Shown: piece after piece, positions 38,345 to 52,449 of the stretch | Layout: every line of letters starts with the position of its first letter | Position numbering within the stretch: position 1 is the first letter of the stretch | Origin: Pardosa pseudoannulata | Lineage: Eukaryota > Arthropoda > Arachnida > Araneae > Lycosidae | Direction: 5' to 3' | Assembly (NCBI GenBank): GCA_032207245.1 | Contig: CM063503.1 | Coordinates: forward strand, 56,287,517 to 56,351,516 | DNA length: 64,000 bases | The notes under the pieces: generated by a model | Databases searched by the model: none | What the model saw: only the letters and a program-made list of their open reading frames with translations | What the model was told of the DNA's origin: nothing | Program-made: the position numbers and the translations under genes

Positions 38345-41300
38345 TTTTAAACACAACTGTTCCTATAATAAACTTTCTGAATAATTTCTGTATATGAAGG
38401 AAAGTTTGTTTTTGCTGTATTTTTCATAGTATTTTAATATAGCGTTCTATGATATTTAGGAGACAATCATGAATAGCCGTCTATTATTTGATACTTTTTT
38501 CAGTAAGAGCAAGTATTATTATGATAATTTAGAAGATTTTTTTCGATTAATACTGAACGTTAATTCAGTTACTGTAGTTAATCCTAGGTTTTACACAAAA
38601 CTTGATAAACAGAAAAACAAAATATGTCACAAAATACTTACTATTTAATGATGTTTATTAAATTAAAATTCATTACGTTTGCATTAATTGTTAGAAAAAA
38701 ATATGTAGATCTTCACATCCAAATTATTACATTCATGAAAATTTCTTATTAAAGTATTTTCAGACTGAAATAACAAAAAACAGTACTGCAGATATATATT
38801 CTTCAATTCTGAATAAAAATATATATCTGTGATAATCTGAAAACTCTGTACTGTATTTTTATATACTTAGATTCCTCAATATTTAAAATAGTTCCTCTTT
38901 ATTTGAACAGTTGCGCTCGAGTGAATTCTAATCTATGATCCGATTATTCCTTCAAGCAGAATTGCTCACAGCTTTGTTATTTCAGTGATTTATATTTTAA
39001 TTCAACTTTCAATGGAATTATTTTGTTTGGCTTTCTTTGGTGGAGTTTAAAAATTAATCTTAAGATAAATAGTCTAAGAAGTTATAATAAACTAATCACA
39101 AATAAAGTTACTCTTTATTTTTATGGTGATAAAATCACCATAAATTTCTGCTAAATTTATTGTTAAAGTTATAAATATTTAGGTCTTTACAAATTTTAGC
39201 CAAACATGTCCCCACATTTGTTACTACATTTTAAATGCTAAAAGGGTACATTACTTAATTATTGTAAGGTAGATATATGGACTAAGGTAAATCTAACATC
39301 AGAAATGAAAGAAAAATTTCTGAATTAATTGTAAAGATTTTTTTAACTATAGTTTAATTAGAGTTTATAACGAAAACTATCTTAATAAAAATGAGCATAT
39401 AATAAATAAATTAATTAAAAAAAGCTTAATTAAAGAAATAAGATCGATAAATCTAAGAATATTTTTCAACTTAAATATTTTTGTATTTATTACTCAAGTA
39501 GTCAACACGCTGATGATTTTTTAATTTCTCAGTTAGATTCTAAGCTCTTTAAATTTTTAATTACCGTACTTACTTGTCCATAACGTGCTCTTTGTTTTAA
39601 TCAAACACTTAATTAAAAAACTGAAGGTGTGCGTTATACATGGAATAACTTTTATTTCTTCCAGAAAACACTAGGTATTTATGCTTTAAAGGCAGGTATT
39701 TAAGAAAGTAAATAAAAAGATCAATATCCTACTCACTAAAAGTATTGCTACTTATATTTCATTCCTATTGTCACTTCTTTTATGCTAACTTTAAATAGCT
39801 AGTTTCAGACTTAAATCATGATTCTCATTTTCTACGGTATATTGCGTTACTTACATCATATTTACTGCAGTATAATTAGATCTCTTTTCCATCTTAGCTG
39901 CACGGTGTCACAAAACACTATTTTTATAAAATGAAACGGAATAAAGAAATAAAATCCTTCATATTACACCTCATATAAAGGGTGTGTTGTAAGGCTGCCT
40001 TTTATAGCACAATGTCTTCAATTTTAGACTACAAGGTGATCGCTTAGCCTCTCCCCCCCCCCCCAATGACGTAAGAGAACCGATATCAACCCTGAAGTAC
40101 TTTGGTAAGATTAGAGTCATCTTTAGATTCACGCCAAATGAGCTTTGGATCTTAATTCGTTTTGTACGTTTTAAATTCTTTTACAATTTTGAATGTCAGT
40201 TTTATATCAAATTTTTGGTGCGTGTTAAACACAAGGTATAGTTTCTCACTATTTTAAGCGGACATGATAAACTTTGGACAATTTTTTTATTTAAGGTTAT
40301 TTTGTTAAATACTTTCAAATCATAAAAGAATATTACTACATTTTAGGGATTTTGTGAAACAAAAAAAATATTTTCTTGGGAAGATTATAAAAAATCTCTA
40401 AAAATTAAAGCAATAATAAAATTGAAAAAAAAATGAAAACTATTAAAGTAATTGCTAAATTAAAAAAAAACCTTTCTTCTCATTCAATTTTAAATATTTA
40501 TTGTTAAATTCCTATTTTTATTCTTTTTTATATTCGCAACACTATTATAAATGACTTTAAGGATCTACTTTTTAAATTAAATGATTGATTCTTAATAAAA
40601 AGTCAACTTATGTGTAAAAATTAATCAAATTATATGAACACCTTTAAATTCTAAATTCAAATATTTTCTATCCAATTTAATGTAAAATCCCTCTCTGATT
40701 CTCTTACATAGTTTTCTAAATATGTATAAAAATTAAATAATTTTATTTGTATATCTTTCAGTGTTGAATTTTGAATTTAACTTGGCATACAAAAAAGAAA
40801 AACTGAGATAAATCAATTTAAAGATTTCAAACGAAAATAAATATCTTAAAAAAATATCGGAAATGTTAAAATGTTACATGCATTTAATATCTTGATATGT
40901 GTGGCATTAATACTAACTACTTTCTTAAAAATTTAGCTCATTATTATATAATTATTGACAACTTCTATAAAACTAAACAAAGCAGAAATTTTCTTAAAAT
41001 TGGCAAATTATATTATGAAATATATATTTACATCATTATTCAAAATCATTTTTAAGTATTTCTGGAATATTATACATGTAAAAATCAAGAAATTCAATGT
41101 TATTAGTTGAAATTTATAAAACATTACAGTCATTAAACATATTTATTAGGTGCACAAAGAGATTTGGTGAAAAAATTTAGTTTTAAAGCATTATAAGTAA
41201 TTCCTTTTTCTTTTTAATTGAAATATTTTCGTTTATATGTTGAATTCTCTTTAAATTTGTTATAAAAATCATTAAGGCAATGAATAAATGAAAGTACTGT

Positions 41301-42034
41301 AAACAAGCAATTTAAAGAAACATAATTATGATAAAATTGTTTTTTATGCATTTTTAATTATTATACTGTCTTAAAATTTTGTTATAATCTCCTAGATGTA
41401 CTTAAGAATGTTTTAAGACAAAATTGAAAAACCAATGTTTTTGTTAAAACAAGGGTTTCAAGTCCTTTTAACTTTTTAGAAACAAGCATCACGTTATACG
41501 TGATTGAATATAGTATTTTTTAATAGCCAATTTCTTTAGCAGCAAGTCATGTTACAAAAGGTATATATACCACATCATAACTTCATTCAGTTTCTATTTG
41601 TATTCTTTTGATAGTATGAAATAATTGAAACAAAAAGCCACTTTTTAATTTATCCAATGTTCAGGTTATCTTGCAGGTGGTAATAAAATTGCGTAGACTT
41701 CGTAATTTTTTTCTCTTTTTTAGAAAACAAAACTAAGCAAAGATGTACTTACTTTTCAAACACGATTTCTTCGCCAGCAGATAAAAATAAATAGAGGGTG
41801 GTAAGCTTCAGCTAGTTCTTCAGGAAGGAATTTTCCTTTTTAGATTTTTCTCTAAACATGACTTTTGACTCTTAAAATCGGAATGAATTACTCGTTAACA
41901 AGCAAGATTACTTGAATTGCAAGGAGGAATCCAAGTTCATACTCTTTCGGAGTTTTTCAATTAAAAAAAAGTAAATTAAAGCTTGTAAAAGCTATGTGTG
42001 TATTTAGTTTCATATACTTGAGTATGTACTATAG

Positions 42035-42035
<1 letters not shown>
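38345..42035. other. Long AT-rich intronic stretch
   Basis: I see no array or transposon motif. Minor items: an imperfect foldback around 38780-38875 (CAGTACTGCAGATATATATT against ATATATATCTG...GTACTG), and a 12-base C run at 40053-40064. Confidence 0.55.

Positions 42036-42633
<598 letters not shown>

Positions 42634-42682
<49 letters not shown>
42634..42682. repeat. (TA)n microsatellite
   Basis: About 48 bases of TA. Right flank of the LTR-like island. Confidence 0.97.
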
Positions 42683-42683
<1 letters not shown>

Positions 42684-43149
42684 TTAATGAACATCTTCCT
42701 TGAAATATTTAATATCCATACATATGTGTTAATCTAAGCATAACAGAAACTCCACTTTTACAGCTCTTTTTATGTTTGATTAAATGTATTTATGGTTTAG
42801 TGCACGCTTTAATATAATACAAGGCAAAATTTAACTAATATGTAAACTAATAGATTGTTTAGGGATTTGGCCAATTTAGTTATTAAGAAAATTAAACAAC
42901 TAATTAAACCACTTCCTATTCTAATATTCCCATACTCGTTAAATAAACAGACAGAATCCTGATTGAAGAGGATGGGATGACATGTTAAAGGGTGGGGTGA
43001 TAAAAGACTCATGAGCTTAGAAAATAACATATTATTATTCTCTCCGAAAGTAATGTCCTCAGAAAAGCCTTTACTGTCGATGACATTAGATGCACTTTGT
43101 AGCCTTAGCAAACATTTAAGCGTGAAACACTTAAAAAGTAATACTCACG

Positions 43150-43655
43150 ATGAATATAAAGGAAATAAATTACGTTTATTAAAAACCTGTGACTTCTGAA
43201 TATATTTTTTACTCGGGCATAACTTATAAAGGCCTAAAATTCTTCAAAAAAAATTATCGCATTGAATTAAACGTAAAAATTTATTATCTATTAAAATTTT
43301 GTACATTTTTTTTATTTAGAAATAATCTAATCTACAATTTTGTGTAAAGTATTTTAAAAAGAAAATCTCGCATTGAAGTATAAAATTTAAATTATGAATA
43401 CTTATTAAAATCCCCTGACCTCAGAATTCTGTTTTTGTCTGGTAGAATATTTGGTCTCGTAGAATTTTATCAATAAGAATTTTTCACAATAAATTTTAGC
43501 TATATAGTTTAAATTATGAAATTTTTAAAAAGCTATAATTTGGAAATACTTATAATCTCCTGCTATTCTCTACAAAATTAAGCAAAATACTCCCAAACGA
43601 AATTCTGACATTAAAGCATAAAGTTTAAATTAAGATTATTTATTAGGTAGAAACC
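43150..43655. repeat. Diverged ~200-bp repeats upstream of the 307-bp array
   Basis: Blocks resembling TTTATTAAAAACC...TTCTGAATAT...TAAAATT...AATT and ATTGAA(T/G)TA recur with low identity through this stretch and into the 307-bp units. They look like older duplications of the same DNA. Confidence 0.45.
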
Positions 43656-44575
43656 GCTTATTTCTGAATATCTTTTTCAGTTCGCACAATATACAAAGCC
43701 ACGTAAAATAATTTAACACGAATTTTTTCCAATGAAATTAAAGGAGGAAGTGTCAGTTATGATTGTTTATTAAAAACATGCCGTATATCAATATTCTTTT
43801 CGTTGGGTATTATATGAAGGGTGTAACGACGAAACATTAATTTCCCATTGTTGTTGGCTTATGCTACTTGGTCAAACCAAGCCAGATTGAACCGGATGGT
43901 ACTCGTATTAAGGCAAAGGGGTGCGTCTTTCGTTTTAACGAGCACCTCAAAGGTGATAGTAAGCTTATTTCTGAATATCTTTTTCAGTTGGCACAATATA
44001 CAAAGCCACGTAAAATAATTTAACACGAATTTTTTCCAATGAAATTAAAGGAGGAAATGTCAGTTATGATTGTTTATTAAAAACATGCCGTATATCAATA
44101 TTATTTTCGTTGGGTATTATATGAAGTGTGTAATGACGAAACATTAATTTCCCATTGTTGTTGGCTTATGCCACTTGGTCAAACCAAGCCCGATTGAACC
44201 GGAGGGTACTCGTATTAAGGAAAAGGGGTGCGTCTTTCGTTTTAACGAGCACCTCAAAAGTGATAGTAAGCTTATTTCTGAATATCTTTTTCAGTTGGCA
44301 CAATATACAAAGCCACATAAAATAATTTAACACGAATTTTTTCCAATGAAATTAAAGGAGGAAGTGTCAGTTATGATTGTTTCTTAAAAACATGCCGTAT
44401 ATCAATATTCTTTTCGTTGGGTATTATATGAAGGGTGTAACGACGAAACATTAATTTCCCATTGTTGTTAGCTTATGCCATTTGGTCAAACCAAGCCCGA
44501 TTGAACCGGAGGGTACTCGTATTCAGGCAAAGGGGTGCGTCTTTCGTTTTAACCTCAAAGTTGATAGTAAGACTT
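43656..44575. repeat. Tandem array, 307-bp unit, 3 copies, containing SINE 3' sequence
   Basis: GCTTATTTCTGAATATCTTT starts at 43656, 43963 and 44270, so the period is exactly 307. Copies differ by only a few bases. The last ~120 bases of each unit (CCCATTGTTGTTGGCTTATG through GTGATAGTAAG) are the 3' part of SINE family A in reverse orientation. Only the third unit is joined to the rest of the SINE. The unit also holds a CTTGGT-CAA-ACCAAG hairpin. Confidence 0.95.
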
Positions 44576-44818
44576 ACTCTCAAGTAGATCCACGTAATAT
44601 TGAAGCAGGGACCAAGCAGGAGACCTATAGGCTTGGCCTACCACCATCAGAGATATTGATTGAGAACTTGGAGGGCATTGTGACCACGAACACGTGCCCC
44701 AGTCACCTTTACGAATACGGCAGATCTTATGCCGGTTCAGGCTCCGAACCCGCAACCCTAAAGTTACGAAAGCTTTGCCTTTCCTGACCGAGCTACCACG
44801 GTTCAACTTTAATTTACC
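44456..44818 (-). mobile_element. tRNA-derived SINE, family A, minus strand
   Basis: Read on the minus strand: tRNA-like head with CGTGGTAGCTCGGTCAGG (A box) and GGTTGCGGGTTCGGAGCC. Then the body shared with the copy at 36305 (GGTAGGCCAAGCC, CCTGCTTCAATATTACG) and the 3' domain (ACGAAAGACGCACCCC, ATACGAGTACC, AACAACAATGGG). The plus frame at 44482-44787 and minus frame at 44555-44878 are incidental. Confidence 0.82.
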
Positions 44819-44940
44819 GTAAATCCTTGAATACAAAGAAAGAATTAGCTGACCTACCACTAAAAATTTATGTTGCATATTCTTGCAGTTGAACTAACCC
44901 AAATTTATGCTATGATTTGATCAATTTTACTAAGTGATTT

Positions 44941-46895
44941 AATTCAATAATGTACATTTCTTTATGAATAATATATTGGTGTGTACTTCTCAGCTCTAGC
45001 AATGGACTATAATATGGTGTTTAATTACTGCGCATTTCAGTATTAAACTGTTATTAGTTTAAATGTTTTCATGTAGATATTTAATTTATATCATAAGGGT
45101 ATTTGTAAGAAATAGCAAACATTACCTAAATTAAATATTCTTTTTAAACTTATTAATTTGAATAGACTTAAAATTTCACATTTCGAAGTAGAAATATATT
45201 CCCCTTTAATATGTTTTGTAATTTACATGTTATAATATTTTTTTTACATCTTGTAAAACTCTTCTTTCCATCTTGTAAAATTCTTCTATAATTCAATAAT
45301 GTACATTTCTTTATAAATAATATATTGGTGTGTACTTCTCAGCTCTAGCAATGGACTATAATATGGTGTTTAATTACTGCGCATTTCAGTATTAAACTGT
45401 TATTAGTTTAAATGTTTTCATGTAGATATTTAATTTATATCATAAGGGTATTTGCACTTATTTTGGTAAATGTTATAAGCCAGTTGCATATATCCTTATA
45501 TTTTTGCATGATTAAGAAATAGCAAACATTACCTAAATTAAATATTCTTTTTAAACTTATTAATTTGAATAGACTTAAAATTTCACATTTCGAAGTAGAA
45601 ATATATTCCCCTTTAATATGTTTTGTAATTTACATGTGATAACATTTTTTACATCTTGTAAAACTCTTTTTTGCATCTTGTAAAATTCTTCTATAATTCA
45701 ATAATGTACATTTCTTTATAAATAATATATTGGTGTGTACTTCTCAGCTTTTGCAATGGACTATAATATGGTGTTTAATTATTGCTCATTTCAGTATTAA
45801 ACTTTTATTAGTTTAAATGTTTTCATCTAGATATTTAATTTATATCATAAGGGTATTTGCACTTATTTTGGTAAATGTTATAAGCCAGTTGCATATATCC
45901 TTATATTTTTGCATGATTAAGAAATAGCAAATTTTACCTAAATTAAATATTCTTTTTAAACTTATTAGTTTGAATAGACTTAAAATTTTCACATTTCGAA
46001 GTAGAAATATATTCCCCTTTAATATGTTTTGTAATTTACATGTGATAACATTTTTTTTACATCCTGTAAAACTCTTCTTTTCATCTTGTAAAATTCTTCT
46101 ATAATTCAATAATGTACATTTCTTTATAAATAATATATTGGTGTGTACTTCTCAGCTTTTGCAATGGACTATAATATGGTGTTTAATTATTGCTCATTTC
46201 AGTATTAAACTGTTATTAGTTTAAATGTTTTCATCTAGATATTTAATTTATATCATAAGGGTATTTGCACTTATTTTGGTAAATGTTATAAGCCAGTTGC
46301 ATATATCCTTATATTTTTGCATGATTAAGAAATAGCAAATTTTACCTAAATTATTAATTATTTAAGTTCACATTTCAAAGTAAAAATATATTCCCCTATA
46401 ATATGTTTCGCAATTTACATGTGATAACAATTTTTTTACATCCTGTAAAACTTTTCTTTTCATCTTGTAAAATTCTTCTATAATTCAATAATGTACATTT
46501 CTTTATAAATAATATATTGGTGTGTACTTCTCAGCTTTTGCAATGAACTACTTTATAGTAATTATAATGAACACTTGATATGGTGTTTAGTTATTGAGTA
46601 CTTAAGTATTAAACTGTTATTTATTTAAGTGTTTTCATGTAGATATTTAATTTATATCTTAAGGGTATTTTTACTGATTTTGGTAAATGTTTTAAGCAAG
46701 TTGCACATGATATATATTTGCATGATTAAGAAACAGCAAACTTTACATACATTAAATACTCTTTTTAAACTTATTAGTTTGAATAGACTTAAAAGTTCAC
46801 ATTTCAAAGTAAAATTATATTCCCCTTTAATATGTTTCGTAATTTACATGTGATAACAATTTTTTTACATCTTGTAAAACTCTTCTCTGCATTAA
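44941..46895. repeat. Tandem array, ~405-bp unit, 5 copies
   Basis: AATTCAATAATGTACATTTC occurs at 44941, 45290, 45695, 46102 and 46482. Copy 1 lacks a ~57-base block (from CACTTATTTTGGTAAATG to GCATGATTA) found in copies 2-4, which accounts for its shorter spacing. Copies 1-4 are very similar, copy 5 is more diverged. The 74-89-codon frames are not conserved. Confidence 0.95.
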
Positions 46896-46901
46896 ATAAT
46901 T

Positions 46902-47009
<108 letters not shown>

Positions 47010-47284
47010 GTTGTATTAAAACTGTAGTTTCTAAAATATTACGATTAAAATTTAGAATAACTAAGCGTATAATTTATTTAAATTCCTTTTAGTTTTCCTT
47101 GGGTATATTTTCCCTCCTCTCATCTGCTAAACAAATGGAACAGAACATGTATCGATCGCTTTTATAACAAGCTCTTAGAGTAAGAAAAATTATGCATTTG
47201 AGCACTCATCTTTTTAAATGAATGGAAGAATAGAATTATGAGAAATTGCTTGTATAATTTTTAATCTAATTTTTAATAGCAATT

Positions 47285-48240
47285 TTTAGGTACATACTCA
47301 TGGATAACATAAAGGATGCACAACATCCAAACAGAAAATTTTTCAAAAATACAGATATATTTTTATTTGATTTCAACAGCACAGATATAAAATATTTTGA
47401 AAAAATTATAATTACAATGTTTCCTACCTGAATTTTAAACCTATTCAAATTCACATCCCATTTCTTTCGCTTGATATCATAATTCTAAATTTATTAATTA
47501 TTGTTTTTTTTAAACTTACAGAATTAGATGTATCATAAATGTTTATTTTTAATGATTCACTCTTCGAAATAAAAGAAGTAATTGACTCTCCTGTCAAAGG
47601 AGAGAATTCTAAAAATTGTTAATGCTCTAGAAATCCAGAATTCAAAAATCGCAGTTTTGAATTTATGGTGTCTGTTAAAGAAATCGATTTAAAAATAATT
47701 CATCATTTAGGATTATTTTATGTTTGAAAGTTTAGAAAAGTACTGACATAAATGAATTGATAGTTTTTATAACATAAATCGTAGATGCTATTTGGTAATT
47801 AAATCACGTCTTATTGTCATGTATTATTTTTGATATTTTGAATTATATGTGAAGAAAGTTGCAATTTTTCTGTACATATTCATAGATATGATAAAGGAAG
47901 TATAAAAGACGAACAAAATAGTTTTCAAAAATATAGCTGTCACATTTTTATTTGACTTTCAACTGTTTAATCACAGTGTCTTTAATCTGATATAAACTTA
48001 TAAACTTATAAGCTTTGCATTTTTTCGTGTTACCGTATTTCTAATTTTATTATTTGCAGCTTTTTGAAAACCTTCATAATTAAGTGTAACATGAATGTTT
48101 AATTTTAACAAATCTCTTCTAAATAAAAGTGACTCTGTTATCAAAAAAAAAAAAATTCTAAAAATTATTAATGAGCTAAAAATTGAGAATCCAAAAATTG
48201 AAGTTTTGAATTTTAATTTTTGTATCTTTTATATATAAAT
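47285..48240. repeat. Diverged tandem duplication, ~582-bp unit, 2 copies
   Basis: GTACATA(C/T)TCAT(G/A)GATA...AAGGA at 47290 and 47872. TTCAAAAATA(C/T)AG and TTTTTATTTGA(T/C)TT follow in both. GTGACTCT or TTGACTCTC...ATTCTAAAAATT...TTTTGAATTT pairs occur near 47580 and 48130. Confidence 0.8.
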
Positions 48241-48244
48241 CGAT

Positions 48245-50265
48245 TTAAAATTAATTTATTATTTCAAATCTTTCTCTGCTTGGAACATGGACAAAACATT
48301 TGCACATGTTCCATGATAGATTTTATAAAGTCGTAGATGCATTAACAGCCCTTTTTGGTATTTTAATTACGTATTATTGTTATGCATTATTACTAAGAGA
48401 ATGGTTATTTTTTAAATTAAATTAGTAACTTGCTATTGTATTTTATTGAGAAGTATTGTATTTTGATATACTTTAGTTACTTAAAATCCCAGCACAATTA
48501 AAAAAATATTTTTGGGTTTTATTTTCTGAATTAAAATTCTTTTATTTTCACAACCGTATCAAACAATAGGAATTTCTACATTCAGAAATAAATTTAGTGA
48601 ATATGTGTTCTATTATTTAGTGTTCTATGAATTTAGTTTCCATCATTTTAGATATTTGAAACATCTAAAACACTTATAATAATGAAATAATAAAGTTCTA
48701 TTTTAGGGAGATAAACAGATATTTAGATGAATTGCAATTATGCTCTCTAAATTCCTTTATCAGAAACTACTAAAGAAACATCACAATTTTATGAAGTAAT
48801 CGTATAATTATATAAAAATTTTAATTGGGAAAAAATTTAAAATTTTAACTACGGAAACCGTATGTTTAACATTTAATAGTTTATAAAGCATTCCTAAAAC
48901 TGAACATAATGCAGTTCGCTCTAATTTTAATGAACTGTATTTTAGGTATACCAAGTAACATTTAACTTTCCTTTTCTATAGAGAATTTAAGTATTTACAT
49001 AATCTTATTTTTACGCAAGAATTTTTACCTTCCTGATTATATTATCTATTTAAATATCAATAAATATTAATATGTGTTTTAGTATTCTCTGAGCAAAGAA
49101 TGTTATTCCTACAATATTAAAAGATTATAATGAATATTTTTCTAAGGTAACTTAATATGGTTCTCTTTTTGAACTTGTACAATGAAATCTCAAATACATG
49201 TAGATTAGTGCCCTGTGCATAATTTATAACATAACTGATTGGAAGAGATAAAAAATCTATCTTCCTATGTCTCTTATACACTATTGTTATCATTTAGCTC
49301 TTTCTGAATAGTGAAATCTAATCTTATCCTATATATAATTATCGGGAAATGTTATAATAACGCGAGGAAATGTTACACTGTGTAAGATAGAAACCTAGAA
49401 TTACAAGAGTAATAATACGCATTAATGTGACAATTACAAGAAAAATTATACTGTTAAACACAAGAAGAAACGCACTAAGATAAATTTAATGAAACTTTCC
49501 ATAAAAAAGCTACCGACAATAGATGCGTACTGAATGTCTGACACATATTATTATAATTCCTTTTCTTTTATATGATACTCTTATTTATACTTGTAATATT
49601 TGTGTATTTAAAAAGAAATGAAGCTGAAAAAATCCTTTTCAAAACATACTTTAATTCTTAATTTTTAATTTTCTTGTCTTTCCTGAAATTCCTGGGAAAT
49701 AACTGAATAATTTATCAAAATACATATTAAGAAACAGCCTATATTAGAAAACTGTTTGTGCCGGAAAATAATAAAGTTAAATATAAAAAGTATACTTTAA
49801 ACTCCAAAGATTTTACGTTTTATTATAGCTATTATGAGTACGTTTTACCTTTATGCTGGCTGGGATGCACGTTGTGAGTGTTACAGTAGATTTTGCTAGA
49901 TGATGGTTACTTAAGGTATAAAGTACATTCAATAAATATTAATCCATGCGCACCTTTGACACCAGCAGTTCTTTTTATTCAAAGATATCGACCCTAGAGG
50001 TTCAAGCATTTATTCCACTGTTAAAATAGGTGGGATATTCCCCTCTAGTAGAAAAGCAAAAATCGATTCCAAATCTCATTTCAACAACATACAAACATGC
50101 ACTTCAACAACATACAGAAATCTTCATCCATGTAAATTATTTTCTTCAAAATCTTGAAATTAATTATTAAAAACTATTAATTTATACATTAATATCGTTC
50201 AAAATAAAATCAGATCTTAAAATTAAGAAATGCAACTAATGCACAAAGGTGTAACAAAACATTTT
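48245..50265. other. Intronic AT-rich sequence
   Basis: Nothing supportable was seen on either strand. Confidence 0.55.
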
Positions 50266-50269
50266 ATGT

Positions 50270-50798
<529 letters not shown>

Positions 50799-50802
<4 letters not shown>

Positions 50803-50855
50803 TTCCACCCCAATGTATTCTCTAGAATCTAGAGAATACATTGGGGTGGAAAATA
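50799..50855. repeat. Perfect inverted repeat, 28-bp arms, 1-base centre
   Basis: The left arm 50799-50826 (TATTTTCCACCCCAATGTAT...) and right arm 50828-50855 (...ATACATTGGGGTGGAAAATA) are exact reverse complements around a single A. It abuts the end of the TA array. A shorter AGAATCTAGA string recurs at 50852-50863. Confidence 0.95.
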
Positions 50856-50971
50856 GAATCTAGATTATATATGGAAGTTCGTGCATATAAAAGGTCTTTA
50901 AAAACTTATTTTGCATAAATTTTAATTCTTTCTAAGGCATAAACACAATTACCGCCCAAATGGTAAAATAA

Positions 50972-51030
50972 CTTACCTTGGACATTTAAAAAATGGACTA
51001 TTTCTCAATGTTTTAAATGTCCATGGTAAG
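50972..51030. repeat. Inverted repeat, 20-bp arms, 19-base loop
   Basis: CTTACCTTGGACATTTAAAA (50972-50991) pairs with TTTTAAATGTCCATGGTAAG (51011-51030), with one mismatch in 20. Confidence 0.9.
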
Positions 51031-51034
51031 TTGA

Positions 51035-51850
51035 AAATTGAAAATCTAAAACTCCCGTTTAAAATCATTAAAATTTATTATAACGGAATTTTCTATGCCT
51101 CTCAAAACGTTTACACATTCCTTGCAATTTTCAAAATAAAAGTGATTATTTCAGTGCACTGAAAGTACGATTTGTAAATTAATATAAAGCTATAATTGCT
51201 TCAAATATTATAAAAGACTTGACGTATAACTCTCTGTTTGGTAAGGGTGTGCATTATTTCACTAATCTTTAATGTCACATATATTAAAATTATTCTTGGA
51301 CTTATATATCAGCCTTAACCAAATAAAAAGATACATGAAAGTATTATATAAGCTTTCCGAAATGGAAACTGAACTGATGTTGGTTGAATAAATCAACCTG
51401 TTTACAAAAACAATCTATATCACAAAAATATTTTAATCTACCATTATTAGAAATCAATTACTCCTTAAATGTTTCATACGAATACTTTTAAAACTATCGT
51501 TTAGAAAAATAAAATCTGCTATCACGGAATTTTCAATACCATCACAAAATATTAACAAATTCTTTACAATTTTCAAGTAAAAGTGGATATTTCATTTCAC
51601 TGAGAGTATGATATTTTAATTGCTATAAAGATCTATTTTAATTGCTTAAAATATTCGAAAAGTCTTGACGGTATACTTATATCTTTGGTTGGTGTGTACT
51701 TTATTTTACTAATCTCTACAGTCCCAGATATTAGAATTAATCGTTAACACATATGTCAACCTGTAAAGGGAAAAAGAGACTTACGCAAGTATGAGCTATT
51801 TATATAAATATTCCAAAAGGGAAGCGGCAATGATTTTGGTTGAAGAAATT
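51035..51850. repeat. Diverged tandem duplication, ~440-bp unit, 2 copies
   Basis: CGGAATTTTC(T/A)AT...ACA(T/A)ATTC(C)TT(G)(T)CAATTTTCAA, TTGAC(G)GTATA and TGGTTGAA(T/G)AAAT recur in order about 440 bases apart. Identity is moderate. Confidence 0.7.
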
Positions 51851-52292
51851 AACGATCCTCTTATGAAATTAGCTAAACAAAGCACAAACTATGACTAGTG
51901 ATTGGAGACATAATACTCTAAGTAGGAAATAATCCGTTCAAGCTAGTGTGTGGAAGAAAGAGATTAGCATTAGATGTTAAGTGATGTGATTCAAAGTAGC
52001 AGTAGAAGAAGCTCTGGTTTGTTTCTTAATTGACAATGTAAATTCTAAACATTTAACATCGGATATTTATAAGCGTTTCAATCAGATTAAATAAACAAAT
52101 AATCTGTCACAGCTTTTCGAAATGTAAATGGGGAGATTATTTAAAAGCAATAAGCTTTGTATCAGAGTTTTGTAGAAAGGAGACTATTCTAAATTGTTCT
52201 ATTCATATAGATTTCTACTATATTTCCAAAGTCAGATAAATTTGTTATATATTATTCTGTGTTTATATATACATTATTCCTGAAATGTACCA

Positions 52293-52445
52293 GATGATTG
52301 ATGGCCGACTGGTAGGGAATTTTAGTTTCACGATTTCAAACCCCGTTGCTGTTATGGATGTTCGAAGCAATTTGAAGTCGGTTTTCAGTAGTAAATTTCT
52401 GCTTAATTAGACTTCGTGTGTTTCAAAAGTAGACCATAGCACCTG
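52293..52445 (+). mobile_element. SINE-like sequence with tRNA-type head
   Basis: TGGCCGACTGGTAGGG looks like an A box and CACGATTTCAAACCCC like a decayed B box about 30 bases later. A GC-richer tail follows. It does not match family A. Moderate to low confidence. Confidence 0.4.
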
Positions 52446-52449
52446 AAAA

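Noticed and set aside
40053..40064. G-quadruplex or regulatory site at a 12-base C run
   Set aside because: A single homopolymer run without further G/C tracts nearby is more likely simple slippage.
44482..44878. 101-codon plus and 107-codon minus frames
   Set aside because: They overlap the SINE at 44456-44818 and the 307-bp tandem unit, and are not conserved in the other units.
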